A stretch of 64,000 nucleotides of DNA. Origin: Bacteroidota bacterium (GTDB lineage: Bacteria > Bacteroidota > Bacteroidia > Flavobacteriales > Weeksellaceae). The notes under the pieces are model-generated. The model worked only from the letters and a program-made list of their open reading frames with translations. It had not been told where the DNA came from and ran no database searches. This document shows positions 25,668-33,791 of the stretch, in pieces. The stretch's first letter is position 1. Every line of letters begins with the position of its first letter. A program made the translations under genes and the position numbers. The DNA lies in the NCBI GenBank assembly GCA_023387375.1, contig JAEWIE010000041.1, forward strand, positions 86,542 through 150,541, read 5' to 3'.

Positions 25668-26372
25668 CTAATTATAAATTCCAATTACTAACAGTGCGCT
25701 TACCACTGAGAGTCCAAAACTAAGTAGGGTACCAATTAGTACGTACTCAGTTAACTTTCGCTGCCGGGCCTGAGCTAAATCACTAAATCGAAATACCGAT
25801 TTAGCCGCAATCATAAAACCAACTCCTTCCCAGTGTCCAGTCACGATAAATATATACACCAATAGACGTTCCAAAAGTCCAATATAATGTCCCGCATTGA
25901 CTAAAGATTCACTTTGTGTACTTTCTATAGAAGGTGTAACGGGTGTCCAGTTCGAAATCAAACTCTTTACAATCACGGAGCAAGGTATCGTAACAAATAC
26001 GGCCCCTAGAATGAAAGGTGTATTTACTAGTAAGTTCTCTTTGGAAAGGTTCCACTGATTCATGCCAACACATAGCAAAAGAATCACAAGCAAATGGAGA
26101 GCTTGGTCCCAAAAAAACCACTTTATCTTGGTCCGATGGGTCTGATATCTTAACTTCAATAAATCAATAAAGTAATGGGTAACTCCAATTACTAAAGAAA
26201 ACCACCAAAACTCACCGGGAAGAAAAAGCAGAACTAAAAGGGTATGGATTACTACGTGGGCATATAAGTAGATACTTCTGTAGGTATCCCGCTCTTTCGC
26301 TTGCACCCAAGATTTAGGTTGGAGAAGGAAGTCTCCGAGTAAATGGGCCAGAAGGAGCAGTGAGAGTATCAT
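25668..26372 (-). CDS. DUF3307 integral membrane protein
   Basis: A 234-residue membrane protein with the DUF3307 start LLLAHLLGDFLLQPKSWVQAK and about six or seven hydrophobic segments. The polar stretch ESTQSESLVNAGHYIGLLER lies near the middle. The function is unknown. Its ATG is one base after the stop of the SatD-like gene upstream, so translation is almost surely coupled. The two families recur together in Bacteroidota, which points to a shared function such as a cytoplasmic sensor acting on a membrane partner; that is inference. Confidence 0.85.
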   Translation of the reverse strand: MILSLLLLAHLLGDFLLQPKSWVQAKERDTYRSIYLYAHVVIHTLLVLLFLPGEFWWFSLVIGVTHYFIDLLKLRYQTHRTKIKWFFWDQALHLLVILLLCVGMNQWNLSKENLLVNTPFILGAVFVTIPCSVIVKSLISNWTPVTPSIESTQSESLVNAGHYIGLLERLLVYIFIVTGHWEGVGFMIAAKSVFRFSDLAQARQRKLTEYVLIGTLLSFGLSVVSALLVIGIYN

Positions 26373-26373
26373 T

Positions 26374-26979
26374 TTACAGCTGAGATATTTTTTGTTGATA
26401 ATATAACTCGGTTTGTGAAATCAGATCGAGATTTGCTCTTTTTAGTCGCTGAGATACAGAAGACTGTGTAATGCTAAATTTTTGCGCTAATTCCTCTTGC
26501 GTAATTCCGGGCTGAATAATGAACTCGTGTAAGATTTGAGCCACAGCCCAGGTCCAGCTATCAAAATCAATAGAAGCCCATTTAAAGAGTAGATTTAACT
26601 CCTCATTTAAGTCAGGGTTCGGGGTTTGAATAGCTAGAGTTTTACCATCGTTCTTTAGTTGATTTAACAGTCTACCAGAAGAAACATAGGCCGATCCGTT
26701 AGACTCTGTAATTTTTTCAGACATGAATGTTTCCTCTCCAATGCCAATCGCCATTCTTACATCTAAACTATCAATCGATTTCACTAAGGATTTGATCGCA
26801 AGTACATACTTAAAAGCGAGCTTCGGATCACATTTAATTTGGAATTCATCTCCCCTGTAAATCTCCCAATCTTTGGGACTTGAGCCCCAATGAGAGAGCA
26901 AAGCTTTTAAAGGCTTTAGCCAGATTTCTGTCTGGGTGCTTTCTGAATTAATAATGTCTCCAGTAATAACCGCTTTCAT
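26374..26979 (-). CDS. SatD family protein with C-terminal helix-turn-helix
   Basis: A 201-residue protein. The N-terminal part (about 1-115) is SatD-like: ITGDIINS (5-12), YRGDEFQIK (41-49) and RMAIGIGEE. The spacing of Asp8 and Gly43-Asp-Glu-Phe resembles the metal-binding motifs of nucleotide-cyclase/GGDEF folds. The C-terminal part (about 155-190) is a winged-helix-like HTH (GITQEELAQKFSITQSSVSQRL). The gene is first in a two-gene unit with the DUF3307 membrane protein. Its promoter spacer carries one of three CTAATATT repeats, so autoregulation is plausible. Catalysis is not shown by the sequence. Confidence 0.8.
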   Translation of the reverse strand: MKAVITGDIINSESTQTEIWLKPLKALLSHWGSSPKDWEIYRGDEFQIKCDPKLAFKYVLAIKSLVKSIDSLDVRMAIGIGEETFMSEKITESNGSAYVSSGRLLNQLKNDGKTLAIQTPNPDLNEELNLLFKWASIDFDSWTWAVAQILHEFIIQPGITQEELAQKFSITQSSVSQRLKRANLDLISQTELYYQQKISQL

Positions 26980-26983
26980 AGCG

Positions 26984-27013
26984 CAAAAATAAGCAATAAA
27001 ACTAATATTACAA
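26984..27013 (-). promoter_or_regulatory. Promoter of the SatD/DUF3307 unit
   Basis: On the reverse strand TTG (27013-27011), 19 bases and TATTTTTG (26991-26984) form a good consensus promoter. The -7 box ends four bases before the ATG, predicting a leaderless mRNA. A CTAATATT repeat (27002-27009) lies inside the spacer. Confidence 0.65.
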
Positions 27014-27066
27014 CTATATAAGTAAAAAGTCTAATATTTCAAAAAATAAGCTATTTAGCTAATATT
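27002..27066 (+). repeat. Three phased CTAATATT direct repeats
   Basis: CTAATATT occurs at 27002-27009, 27031-27038 and 27059-27066, spaced 29 and 28 bases apart. The first lies within the satD promoter and the last is part of an imperfect dyad (AGCTAATA ... TATTAGCT) centred on TTGATCAA. This is a plausible operator array for the HTH of the SatD-like protein. Confidence 0.5.
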
Positions 27067-27191
27067 GATCAATTATTAGCTTATCAACTTATAACAAGAG
27101 TAGGATTGCAGATTCAAACAGGAAAAGGCTTTTGTAAAATGAATTGATAACTCCCTCACAAAGAACGGTTAAAAGAATTTTCGGAGAAGCG

Positions 27192-27199
27192 TATTTTTG
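27192..27199 (+). promoter_or_regulatory. -7 promoter box for the acyl-CoA dehydrogenase gene
   Basis: TATTTTTG matches TAnnTTTG and lies 24 bases before the ATG at 27224. An apparent in-frame TTG start at 27197 falls inside this box and is therefore rejected. No clear -33 box is present. Confidence 0.45.
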
Positions 27200-27223
27200 T
27201 TTATATTTACGCAAACAACATTT

Positions 27224-28363
27224 ATGAAAACAGAACTGCAAGAAAGCTTAACAATGATCGCACAAACCGCCAAAGAATTTGCGGAAAAAGAAATACGCCC
27301 CAATATTATGGAGTGGGACGAGGCTCAAATATTTCCAAAAGAACTATTTCACAAACTAGGGGAAATGGGATTCATGGGCATTGTTATCCCAGAAGAGTAC
27401 GGCGGATCGGGATTAGGCTACCAAGAATACATTAGCATTCTTGATGAAATCTCGCAGGTAGACCCCTCCATTGGCCTTTCCGTTGCTGCGCACAATTCAC
27501 TATGTACCAACCATATTTATGAATTTGGAAATGAAGAGCAGCGCCATAAATGGCTCCCTCAACTCGCCTCCGGAAAAACTATTGGCGCCTGGGGACTTAC
27601 GGAACATAACACAGGTTCAGATTCAGGGGGAATGAGTACCACAGCTGTAAAAGACGGAGACGATTGGATTATCAGTGGAGCTAAAAATTTCATCACGCAC
27701 GCCATTTCAGGTGACATTGCAGTGGTGATGACCCGCACAGGAGAGATCGGAGCGAAAAACAATTCGACTGCTTTTGTTTTGGAAAAAGGCATGGCAGGAT
27801 TTAGCTCTGGTAAAAAAGAAAACAAACTGGGCATGAGAGCTTCGGAGACGGCAGAACTCATCTTCGACAAAGTGCGAGTACCGGATTCCCACCGATTAGG
27901 AGAAGTCGGAGAAGGTTTTAAACAAGCAATGAAAATTTTAGACGGAGGTCGTATCTCGATTGCGGCATTAAGTCTAGGAATTGCAAGAGGGGCTTACAAA
28001 GCCGCTTTAAAATACTCCTTAGAGAGAAAGCAATTCGGAAAAGCGATTAACGAGTTCCAAGCCGTGAATTTCATGCTTGCAGACATGGCCACAGAAATCG
28101 AAGCCTCTGAACTACTGATCAGAAATGCTGCCACACTAAAAAATAACAAGGCCAAAATGACCAAAGAAGGAGCTATGGCGAAACTTTTCGCTTCTGAGGC
28201 CTGCGTTCGAATTTCAAACAATGCCGTACAAATCTTCGGAGGATACGGATACACAAAAGATTTCCCAGTCGAAAAATTCTATAGAGACTCTAAACTTTGT
28301 ACCATCGGAGAAGGAACTTCCGAGATTCAGAGACTCGTGATTGGAAGGGCAATCTCCCATTAA
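27224..28363 (+). CDS. Acyl-CoA dehydrogenase
   Basis: A flavoenzyme introducing the alpha-beta double bond into acyl-CoA during beta-oxidation. From the ATG at 27224 it has 379 residues, the usual short-chain type length. Motifs: IPEEYGGSGLGYQEY, AWGLTEHNTGSDSGGMSTTA (FAD binding), RISIAALSLGIARGAYKAAL, and QIFGGYGYTKDFPVEKFYRDSK. The segment TIGEGTSEIQRLVIGRAI has the catalytic Glu position of butyryl/short-chain enzymes. Chain-length preference cannot be fixed. It ends with a terminator and is probably monocistronic. Confidence 0.94.
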   Translation: MKTELQESLTMIAQTAKEFAEKEIRPNIMEWDEAQIFPKELFHKLGEMGFMGIVIPEEYGGSGLGYQEYISILDEISQVDPSIGLSVAAHNSLCTNHIYEFGNEEQRHKWLPQLASGKTIGAWGLTEHNTGSDSGGMSTTAVKDGDDWIISGAKNFITHAISGDIAVVMTRTGEIGAKNNSTAFVLEKGMAGFSSGKKENKLGMRASETAELIFDKVRVPDSHRLGEVGEGFKQAMKILDGGRISIAALSLGIARGAYKAALKYSLERKQFGKAINEFQAVNFMLADMATEIEASELLIRNAATLKNNKAKMTKEGAMAKLFASEACVRISNNAVQIFGGYGYTKDFPVEKFYRDSKLCTIGEGTSEIQRLVIGRAISH

Positions 28364-28387
28364 CATTTACAAACAAGGAAAAAATAC

Positions 28388-28432
28388 AGGCTGTAGTAAA
28401 GGAGATTTAAACTCCTTTTTGCAGCCTTTTTT
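28388..28432 (+). terminator. Terminator after the acyl-CoA dehydrogenase gene
   Basis: The outer arms AGGCTG/CAGCCT (28388-28393, 28422-28427) and inner arms AAAGGAG/CTCCTTT (28398-28404, 28412-28418) form a two-part stem followed by TTTTT. It ends shortly before the ATG at 28452. Confidence 0.8.
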
Positions 28433-28451
28433 AAACCCTAAGCTCAAACCT

Positions 28452-28916
28452 ATGAACCCAAATGACAGCCTTGCAAAAGTAGCCGAATTTCATTCCCTCT
28501 TCTCTGTACCTCATCTTGAAAACCCTCAAATTCCCTCAAAGGAAAGAGCGGAGCTGAGGGTTCGACTTTTGCAGGAAGAACTAGATGAATTAAAAGAAGC
28601 TCTTTCACAAAAGGACCTTACTGAAGTGGCCGATGCACTCTGTGATTTGCAATATGTGCTCAATGGCGCGATTTTGGAATTTGGTATGGCAAGCAGATTC
28701 GAAAGTTTGTTCGAGGAAGTGCACCGTTCCAATCTATCCAAAGCTTGCAAAGATCAAAACGAGGCAGAGCAAACCCTCGAGCAGTATAAAAAGAAGGGGA
28801 TTGCATGCTACACAAAAGAATTAAATGGTAAATTTAACGTCTATAGAACAAAGGACGATAAAGTCTTAAAAAGCCTAAATTATTCTGCTGCAGAGTTAGG
28901 CAAACTCTTAAAGTAA
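28452..28916 (+). CDS. MazG-like nucleoside triphosphate pyrophosphohydrolase family protein
   Basis: A 154-residue all-alpha NTP pyrophosphatase relative. Metal-binding acids fit the family pattern: Glu42, Glu43 and Glu46 in LLQEELDELKEAL, then Glu58, Asp61 and Asp65 in EVADALCDLQYVLNG. I place the start at the ATG at 28452; an ORF opening at 28341 would overlap the acyl-CoA dehydrogenase and run through the terminator. Such enzymes usually clear non-canonical dNTPs or hydrolyse phosphoribosyl-ATP; the substrate here is unknown. A thioredoxin-like gene follows 28 bases later. Confidence 0.85.
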   Translation: MNPNDSLAKVAEFHSLFSVPHLENPQIPSKERAELRVRLLQEELDELKEALSQKDLTEVADALCDLQYVLNGAILEFGMASRFESLFEEVHRSNLSKACKDQNEAEQTLEQYKKKGIACYTKELNGKFNVYRTKDDKVLKSLNYSAAELGKLLK

Positions 28917-28944
28917 TCGAATTTAATAACATAATTCACACGCC

Positions 28945-29361
28945 ATGTCACACACAGTTGGAATCCAATCTCATAATCTATTCAAAATCCCTGAAATTGC
29001 GGCTTGGTTTCATCCCCAATATGAGGAGTATCCTCTCGACTTGCGAATTGTAGATGAAATTCGTATGCTCGATTTAAAAGACATTCAAGGAGTACTGTTT
29101 TTTGGAACTTGGTGCGAAGATAGTCAGGAGCAAGTTCCAAGACTGATGAAAGTTTTTGATCGCTTAGAGCTTCCTTTCTCTAGTCTTTTACTCTACGCTG
29201 TAGACGAAGAGAAAAAAGAGCCTCAAAAAGAGATTCAAAATTTTAGAATTGAAAGGGTCCCTACCCTTGTGCTCCTAAAGAAGGGTAAAGAACTGGGGCG
29301 CATTGTAGAGCATCCTCAATCAGAAAGTCTTGAGAAAGATCTTCTGACCACTTTAAAATAA
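28945..29361 (+). CDS. Thioredoxin-like protein with a single active-site cysteine
   Basis: A 138-residue cytoplasmic thioredoxin-fold protein without signal peptide. The active-site position reads GTWCEDSQEQVPRL, so only Cys57 remains of the usual CxxC; Ser60 takes the place of the resolving cysteine. The cis-proline motif is ERVPTLVLLKKGKELGR. A monothiol site suggests isomerase, glutathionylation or peroxiredoxin-like chemistry rather than disulfide reduction; that is inference. It lies between the MazG-like gene and a DUF4230 gene on the same strand. Confidence 0.8.
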   Translation: MSHTVGIQSHNLFKIPEIAAWFHPQYEEYPLDLRIVDEIRMLDLKDIQGVLFFGTWCEDSQEQVPRLMKVFDRLELPFSSLLLYAVDEEKKEPQKEIQNFRIERVPTLVLLKKGKELGRIVEHPQSESLEKDLLTTLK

Positions 29362-29384
29362 GTTCAACCCTAATTTAAATACAA

Positions 29385-30002
29385 GTGAACCAGTACGCAA
29401 AACAGATTCCGGCCTTTTTAATCGGTGTTCTTTTAACCCTCCTAATTGGACTTCTACTCAAGAATTTCTTTACAAGATCAAATGAGAAGGTCGACAACTC
29501 ATATTATGTCATTACGAATCAAATCCGAAAAATGAATAAGATGGTTGTGATGGAGCAAGATTTCTCAACCCTTCAGCGTACAAAAATGAGTACAGAAATA
29601 TTAGGAGGAGGGCTTTTTCCTACCATGGACAAAGAGATTGTAACCTTCACGAAAACCAATGCGCAAGTATCCTACGATTTAAATCAACTTAAACTGGAGG
29701 TTGATAGTACAAATCGAACCCTCACAATTCGGTCAATTCCAGAACCTGAAATTCGCATTATTCCTAGTGTTGAGATTAGTTCTGTAGACGACTCATTCTT
29801 CAATCGTATTGAGCAAAAGGACCTACAAAAAATCCAAAAACAAGCAAAAGATCACGCAGTAAAATCAGTCAACCAAAAGAAATTAATTGATGAGAGCAAA
29901 GTTCAACTAAGAAAAAACTTAGATCAAATTTTTGTTTTGGCAAAGGCTCTCAATTATGAAATAGTGGACGAAACAGGCTCGATGAATCTGCTAAAGCTTT
30001 AA
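29385..30002 (+). CDS. DUF4230 membrane-anchored protein
   Basis: A 205-residue protein with one N-terminal membrane helix (about 9-29, PAFLIGVLLTLLIGLLLKNFF) and a large presumably periplasmic domain of the DUF4230 type. The motif ITNQIRKMNKMVVMEQDFS and a C-terminal amphipathic helix (KLIDESKVQLRKNLDQIFVLA) resemble SPFH-type segments. The start is a GTG at 29385; I see no better in-frame codon. It lies 23 bases after the thioredoxin-like gene and may share its transcript. The function is unknown. Confidence 0.8.
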   Translation: MNQYAKQIPAFLIGVLLTLLIGLLLKNFFTRSNEKVDNSYYVITNQIRKMNKMVVMEQDFSTLQRTKMSTEILGGGLFPTMDKEIVTFTKTNAQVSYDLNQLKLEVDSTNRTLTIRSIPEPEIRIIPSVEISSVDDSFFNRIEQKDLQKIQKQAKDHAVKSVNQKKLIDESKVQLRKNLDQIFVLAKALNYEIVDETGSMNLLKL

Positions 30003-30072
30003 GAGATTTATCGAGTGCCTAATTCGTTGCCAAAGAGAAACCTTGGGAAAAAGTGATCGATTTTAAACTGTA

Positions 30073-32703
30073 CTAGAGTCCACGTAGTTCCTCCTGCTGT
30101 TCTCTAAATTGGTAATCTTGTACTAGGTCAATGGCGTTATCTACGACATCACTTAAGGCTGTAATAAAGGTTCCTTCTTCTGCCATAGCCATGGCGTGTT
30201 TAAGAGCTTCGATTTCTTTCGAAATGCATTCATAACTCACATCTCTTCCGGAGGAGGTAATTCCATCAATAATTAATTGATTAATTTCTTCTTCAGTGCG
30301 GCCTCGAAGATGCCTTTCGTTTCGAATAATAATATAATCAAACATACGTCCTGCAATTTTTCCGCATTCTCGTATATCCTCATCGCGACGATCGCCCACG
30401 CCCGAAATAATTCCAATTTTTTTAGCCGCTTCCACATTGCTTAAATAATCTTCAATCGCTTCATAACCCGCTGGATTATGAGCAAAATCGATTAGAACCT
30501 TAAAGTTCTTGAATTTAAAAATATTTAGTCTTCCGGGGGTAAGCTGAGCACTAGGAATAAAAGTTCGTAGAGCCATGGCTATGTCTTCGATTGCGAATCC
30601 ATACAAATAAGTAGCGAGGGATGCAGCCAAAACATTTTCAATCATGAACTTAGCTCTGCCTTCCATTGTAATCGGAATGTTCGTCACCTTCGCGATTCTA
30701 ATTTTCCAATCTCCTTTTTTGATCGTGATAAATCCTTCTTCGTAAACACAAGTAATTCTCCCCTGCTTGGAGTACTTCACAATGTGAGGGTTGTTTTCAT
30801 CAAGGCTAAAAAGGGCCACATTGGCATCGAGATCTCCCGCCATTCGCATTGAGTAATCATCTCCCGCATTTAAAACACACCATCCGTCTTTTTTCACACT
30901 GTCTAAAACCACGCGCTTTACGCGAGCAAGGTCTTTTAAAGTATGAATATCATTTAGACCTAAATGGTCTTCTTTAATATTGGTCAGAACTCCAATATCA
31001 CAGAGCCCGAAACCTAGCCCTGAGCGTAAGATTCCTCCCCTAGCGGTTTCTAACACCGCAAATTCAACCGTTGGGTCTTTCAATACAAATTCCGCGGAAA
31101 GCGGCCCCGTGGTATCGCCCTTCGAGAGCATTGTATTTTGAATGTAAATTCCATCGGAGGTGGTAAATCCTACCCGATAGCCGTTGTTCTTCACGATATG
31201 AGATATAATTCGCGTTGTGGTGGTTTTTCCATTGGTTCCTGTTACGGCAATAATTGGAATGCGAAAAGGCTTGCCTGGTGGGTAAAGCATATCCACCACA
31301 GGAGCTGCGACATTTCGAGGAAGTCCTTCACTTGGGGCCAAGTGCATCCTAAATCCAGGTGCGGCATTGACTTCAAGGACACAACCACCCGTTTCTTTGA
31401 GAGGCTGCGTTAAATTTTCAGCCATGATATCAATTCCACAAATGTCCAGACCAATAATTTTTGAAATTCGTTCGCAAAGGGTAATGTTTTCGGGATGAAC
31501 CATATCGGTCACATCAATCGATGTACCGCCAGTGGAAAGGTTTGCCGTGGATTTTAGGTAGACAATTTCCCCTTTCTGAGGTACCGTCTCAAGCGTATAT
31601 CCTAGCTTTTCCAAAAGTTCGTCTGTACTGCGATCCACATGAATCTCCGTAAGCACTTTTTCATGTCCAAACCCTCTCCTTGGGTCCTGGTTCTCTTTGT
31701 CTATTAGAGCTTGAATGCTTGTTTCTCCATCTCCTATTACGCTTGCAGGAACTCTTCTTGCCGCAGCCACAAGTTTACTGTTAATAACAAGAATCCGAAA
31801 GTCATATCCCGTAATGAACTTTTCAACAATAACTCGGCTTGATATTTTTTGCGCCTCGACAAGACCCTCTACAGCGGCCTCCCAAGAATTGACATTAATA
31901 GACTGTCCTCTCCCGTGGTTTCCATCTAGCGGTTTTAAAACAATGGGATATCCAATCTTATCAATTGTTTTTTGTAGTTCGTTCTCATCTCGAACCAGAC
32001 CTCCTAGAGGAACGGGAATTGCCGCATCATCAAGCATCTTCTTTGTAAGCTCCTTATTACAGGCGATGTCCACAGCTATGGAACTTGTTTTCCCCGTGAT
32101 CGTGGCTTGAAAGCGCTCTTGATTTACGCCATACCCAAGTTGTACCATCGAATTTTTCCCTAGCCGAATCCAAGGAATTTTTCGGGAAACAGCTTCCTCT
32201 ACAATACTACGAGTGGAGGGACCTAAATGTTCGCGCTCTCGAATTTCTTTTAACTTTTGAATGTTCGACTCTAAATCGTAAGGTTCGCCATTTACTAGGG
32301 CTTGCGTGAGCTCAACGGAAGCTTCCGCTGCAAAGACACCACAATTTTCCTCAAGATAACTAAATACTACGTTATAGATCCCCGGCGTCTTCGTTTCTCG
32401 TGTTCGACCAAATCCCGTATCCATTCCTGCCAAAGTCTGAAGCTCCAGGGCCACGTGTTCAATAACATGCCCCATCCAGGTCCCTGTATCGACCCGATGA
32501 AAAAAACCACCCTCTACTCCTTCTGAGCATCGATGGGAGTGCAGGCTAGGGATTAGCGCTTCTATTCGCTCTCGAAATCCAGGAATTTTATTGGTCGGCA
32601 ATTCTTCTAGCTCTTCTAGATTAAGTCTCATTTGAATGAGCTTTGTTCTACGAATACTCCAAATATTGGGGCCTCGTAGAACTTGTATTTTTTCTATTTT
32701 CAT
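30073..32703 (-). CDS. cphA: Cyanophycin synthetase
   Basis: Makes the storage polymer multi-L-arginyl-poly-L-aspartate by adding Asp and then Arg with ATP. The 876-residue protein has the family's three parts: an N-terminal domain (1-160, starting MKIEKIQVLRGPNIWSIRR), an ATP-grasp domain (about 210-480, with VLKPLDGNHGRGQSINV and CVLEVNAAPGFRMHLAPSEG), and a Mur-ligase-like domain (about 490-876, with AVTGTNGKTTTTRIIS, ETARGGILRSGLGF and VLIDFAHNPAGYEAIE). All motifs look intact. It is divergent from the cyanophycinase and isoaspartyl peptidase genes, giving a full make-and-break set. Confidence 0.96.
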   Translation of the reverse strand: MKIEKIQVLRGPNIWSIRRTKLIQMRLNLEELEELPTNKIPGFRERIEALIPSLHSHRCSEGVEGGFFHRVDTGTWMGHVIEHVALELQTLAGMDTGFGRTRETKTPGIYNVVFSYLEENCGVFAAEASVELTQALVNGEPYDLESNIQKLKEIREREHLGPSTRSIVEEAVSRKIPWIRLGKNSMVQLGYGVNQERFQATITGKTSSIAVDIACNKELTKKMLDDAAIPVPLGGLVRDENELQKTIDKIGYPIVLKPLDGNHGRGQSINVNSWEAAVEGLVEAQKISSRVIVEKFITGYDFRILVINSKLVAAARRVPASVIGDGETSIQALIDKENQDPRRGFGHEKVLTEIHVDRSTDELLEKLGYTLETVPQKGEIVYLKSTANLSTGGTSIDVTDMVHPENITLCERISKIIGLDICGIDIMAENLTQPLKETGGCVLEVNAAPGFRMHLAPSEGLPRNVAAPVVDMLYPPGKPFRIPIIAVTGTNGKTTTTRIISHIVKNNGYRVGFTTSDGIYIQNTMLSKGDTTGPLSAEFVLKDPTVEFAVLETARGGILRSGLGFGLCDIGVLTNIKEDHLGLNDIHTLKDLARVKRVVLDSVKKDGWCVLNAGDDYSMRMAGDLDANVALFSLDENNPHIVKYSKQGRITCVYEEGFITIKKGDWKIRIAKVTNIPITMEGRAKFMIENVLAASLATYLYGFAIEDIAMALRTFIPSAQLTPGRLNIFKFKNFKVLIDFAHNPAGYEAIEDYLSNVEAAKKIGIISGVGDRRDEDIRECGKIAGRMFDYIIIRNERHLRGRTEEEINQLIIDGITSSGRDVSYECISKEIEALKHAMAMAEEGTFITALSDVVDNAIDLVQDYQFREQQEELRGL

Positions 32704-32883
32704 CTTGAAATGGAGTCAGTTGAGGATTAAATTGTACTCAAATATAATTCAAAAATAATTTGGTTTCATCAAAGAATCAAAATAAACTTTATATTTTTGA
32801 TTAACTAACGCAATTTCAGATAGTAAAACGGGTCTTGAAGCCCGATAATCCGGCTTAGAATTTCTCAGGAAATTAATTATTTT

Positions 32884-32891
32884 TAACTTTG
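32884..32891 (+). promoter_or_regulatory. -7 promoter box for cyanophycinase
   Basis: TAACTTTG matches TAnnTTTG and ends five bases before the ATG at 32897, so the mRNA is probably leaderless. A reverse-strand TATATTTG at 32739-32746 may serve cphA. No clear -33 TTG was found for this box. Confidence 0.45.
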
Positions 32892-32896
32892 CAACT

Positions 32897-33781
32897 ATGA
32901 AGCCAATAGGAAAACTAATAGTCATTGGCGGCGCTGTGAATAAAGGCAGTTTCGCTGAAACTGATTTTGACTCCAATGTAGAACAAAATCTTAATTTTTT
33001 TGAAAAAGGAATACTACGAAAGATTATTAATGAAGCGCGCTTAAAAGAAGACTCTGTCATTGAAGTCATTCCCACAGCTTCTCAAATCGCACAAATTGTA
33101 GGTCCTGAATACAAAAAAGCCTTTGAATTCTTAGGGGCAAAAAATGTTCAAATTCTAGACATCACCAACCGAGAGCAGGCAAACAGCGATGCCATTGTAG
33201 CACGCGCAAATGCAGCTGACGTAGTCATGTTCACTGGGGGTGATCAATTAAGGCTCTCCTCTATTCTAGGAGGAACACGCTTTCATGATGCGATTCTAAA
33301 CAAATATCACACGGAAAATTTCGTTTATGCAGGAACTTCTGCAGGAGCGGCAGCGGCTTCAGAAAACATGATTTATCAAGGCTCTAGTAGTGAAGCTCTT
33401 TTAAAAGGAGAAGTAAAAACTACGCAGGGACTTGGCTTTATTGATGACGTTATTATTGATACTCACTTTGTGCAAAGAGGTCGAATAGGACGACTATTCC
33501 AATCCGTAGTGAACAATCCAAGAACGCTCGGAATTGGACTAGGTGAAGACACAGGACTTTATATTTACGACGGTGTGATGACCGCCGTAGGATCTGGACT
33601 GGTCATAATTGTGGACGGTCGCTTTATAAAAGATACAAATCTAACAAACATCCATCTAGGACAACCTGTTTCGATCGATAACTTAACCGTGCATGTCATG
33701 TCTCAAGACGACCATTTCGATCTGACGACAAAAGAATTGACAATTGTCAATTCGCAGTACCAACCCCAAGCCCAACCTTAA
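32897..33781 (+). CDS. cphB: Cyanophycinase
   Basis: A serine-type exopeptidase (S51 family) that releases beta-Asp-Arg dipeptides from cyanophycin. Its 294 residues begin GKLIVIGGAVNKGSF and contain the nucleophile Ser148 in YAGTSAGAAAAS. The characteristic VMFTGGDQLRLSSILGGT and DTHFVQRGRIGRLFQ segments are present. There is no signal peptide, so it acts in the cytoplasm on stored polymer. It is followed after ten bases by the isoaspartyl peptidase gene, which would finish degradation. Confidence 0.96.
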   Translation: MKPIGKLIVIGGAVNKGSFAETDFDSNVEQNLNFFEKGILRKIINEARLKEDSVIEVIPTASQIAQIVGPEYKKAFEFLGAKNVQILDITNREQANSDAIVARANAADVVMFTGGDQLRLSSILGGTRFHDAILNKYHTENFVYAGTSAGAAAASENMIYQGSSSEALLKGEVKTTQGLGFIDDVIIDTHFVQRGRIGRLFQSVVNNPRTLGIGLGEDTGLYIYDGVMTAVGSGLVIIVDGRFIKDTNLTNIHLGQPVSIDNLTVHVMSQDDHFDLTTKELTIVNSQYQPQAQP

Positions 33782-33791
33782 ACTCACGTTT

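Noticed and set aside
28341..28451. Longer MazG-like reading frame overlapping the acyl-CoA dehydrogenase
   Set aside because: It runs through a terminator hairpin, and the added residues have no family similarity.
33744..33791. Longer isoaspartyl peptidase frame
   Set aside because: It overlaps cphB, and the family N-terminus begins at the ATG at 33792.
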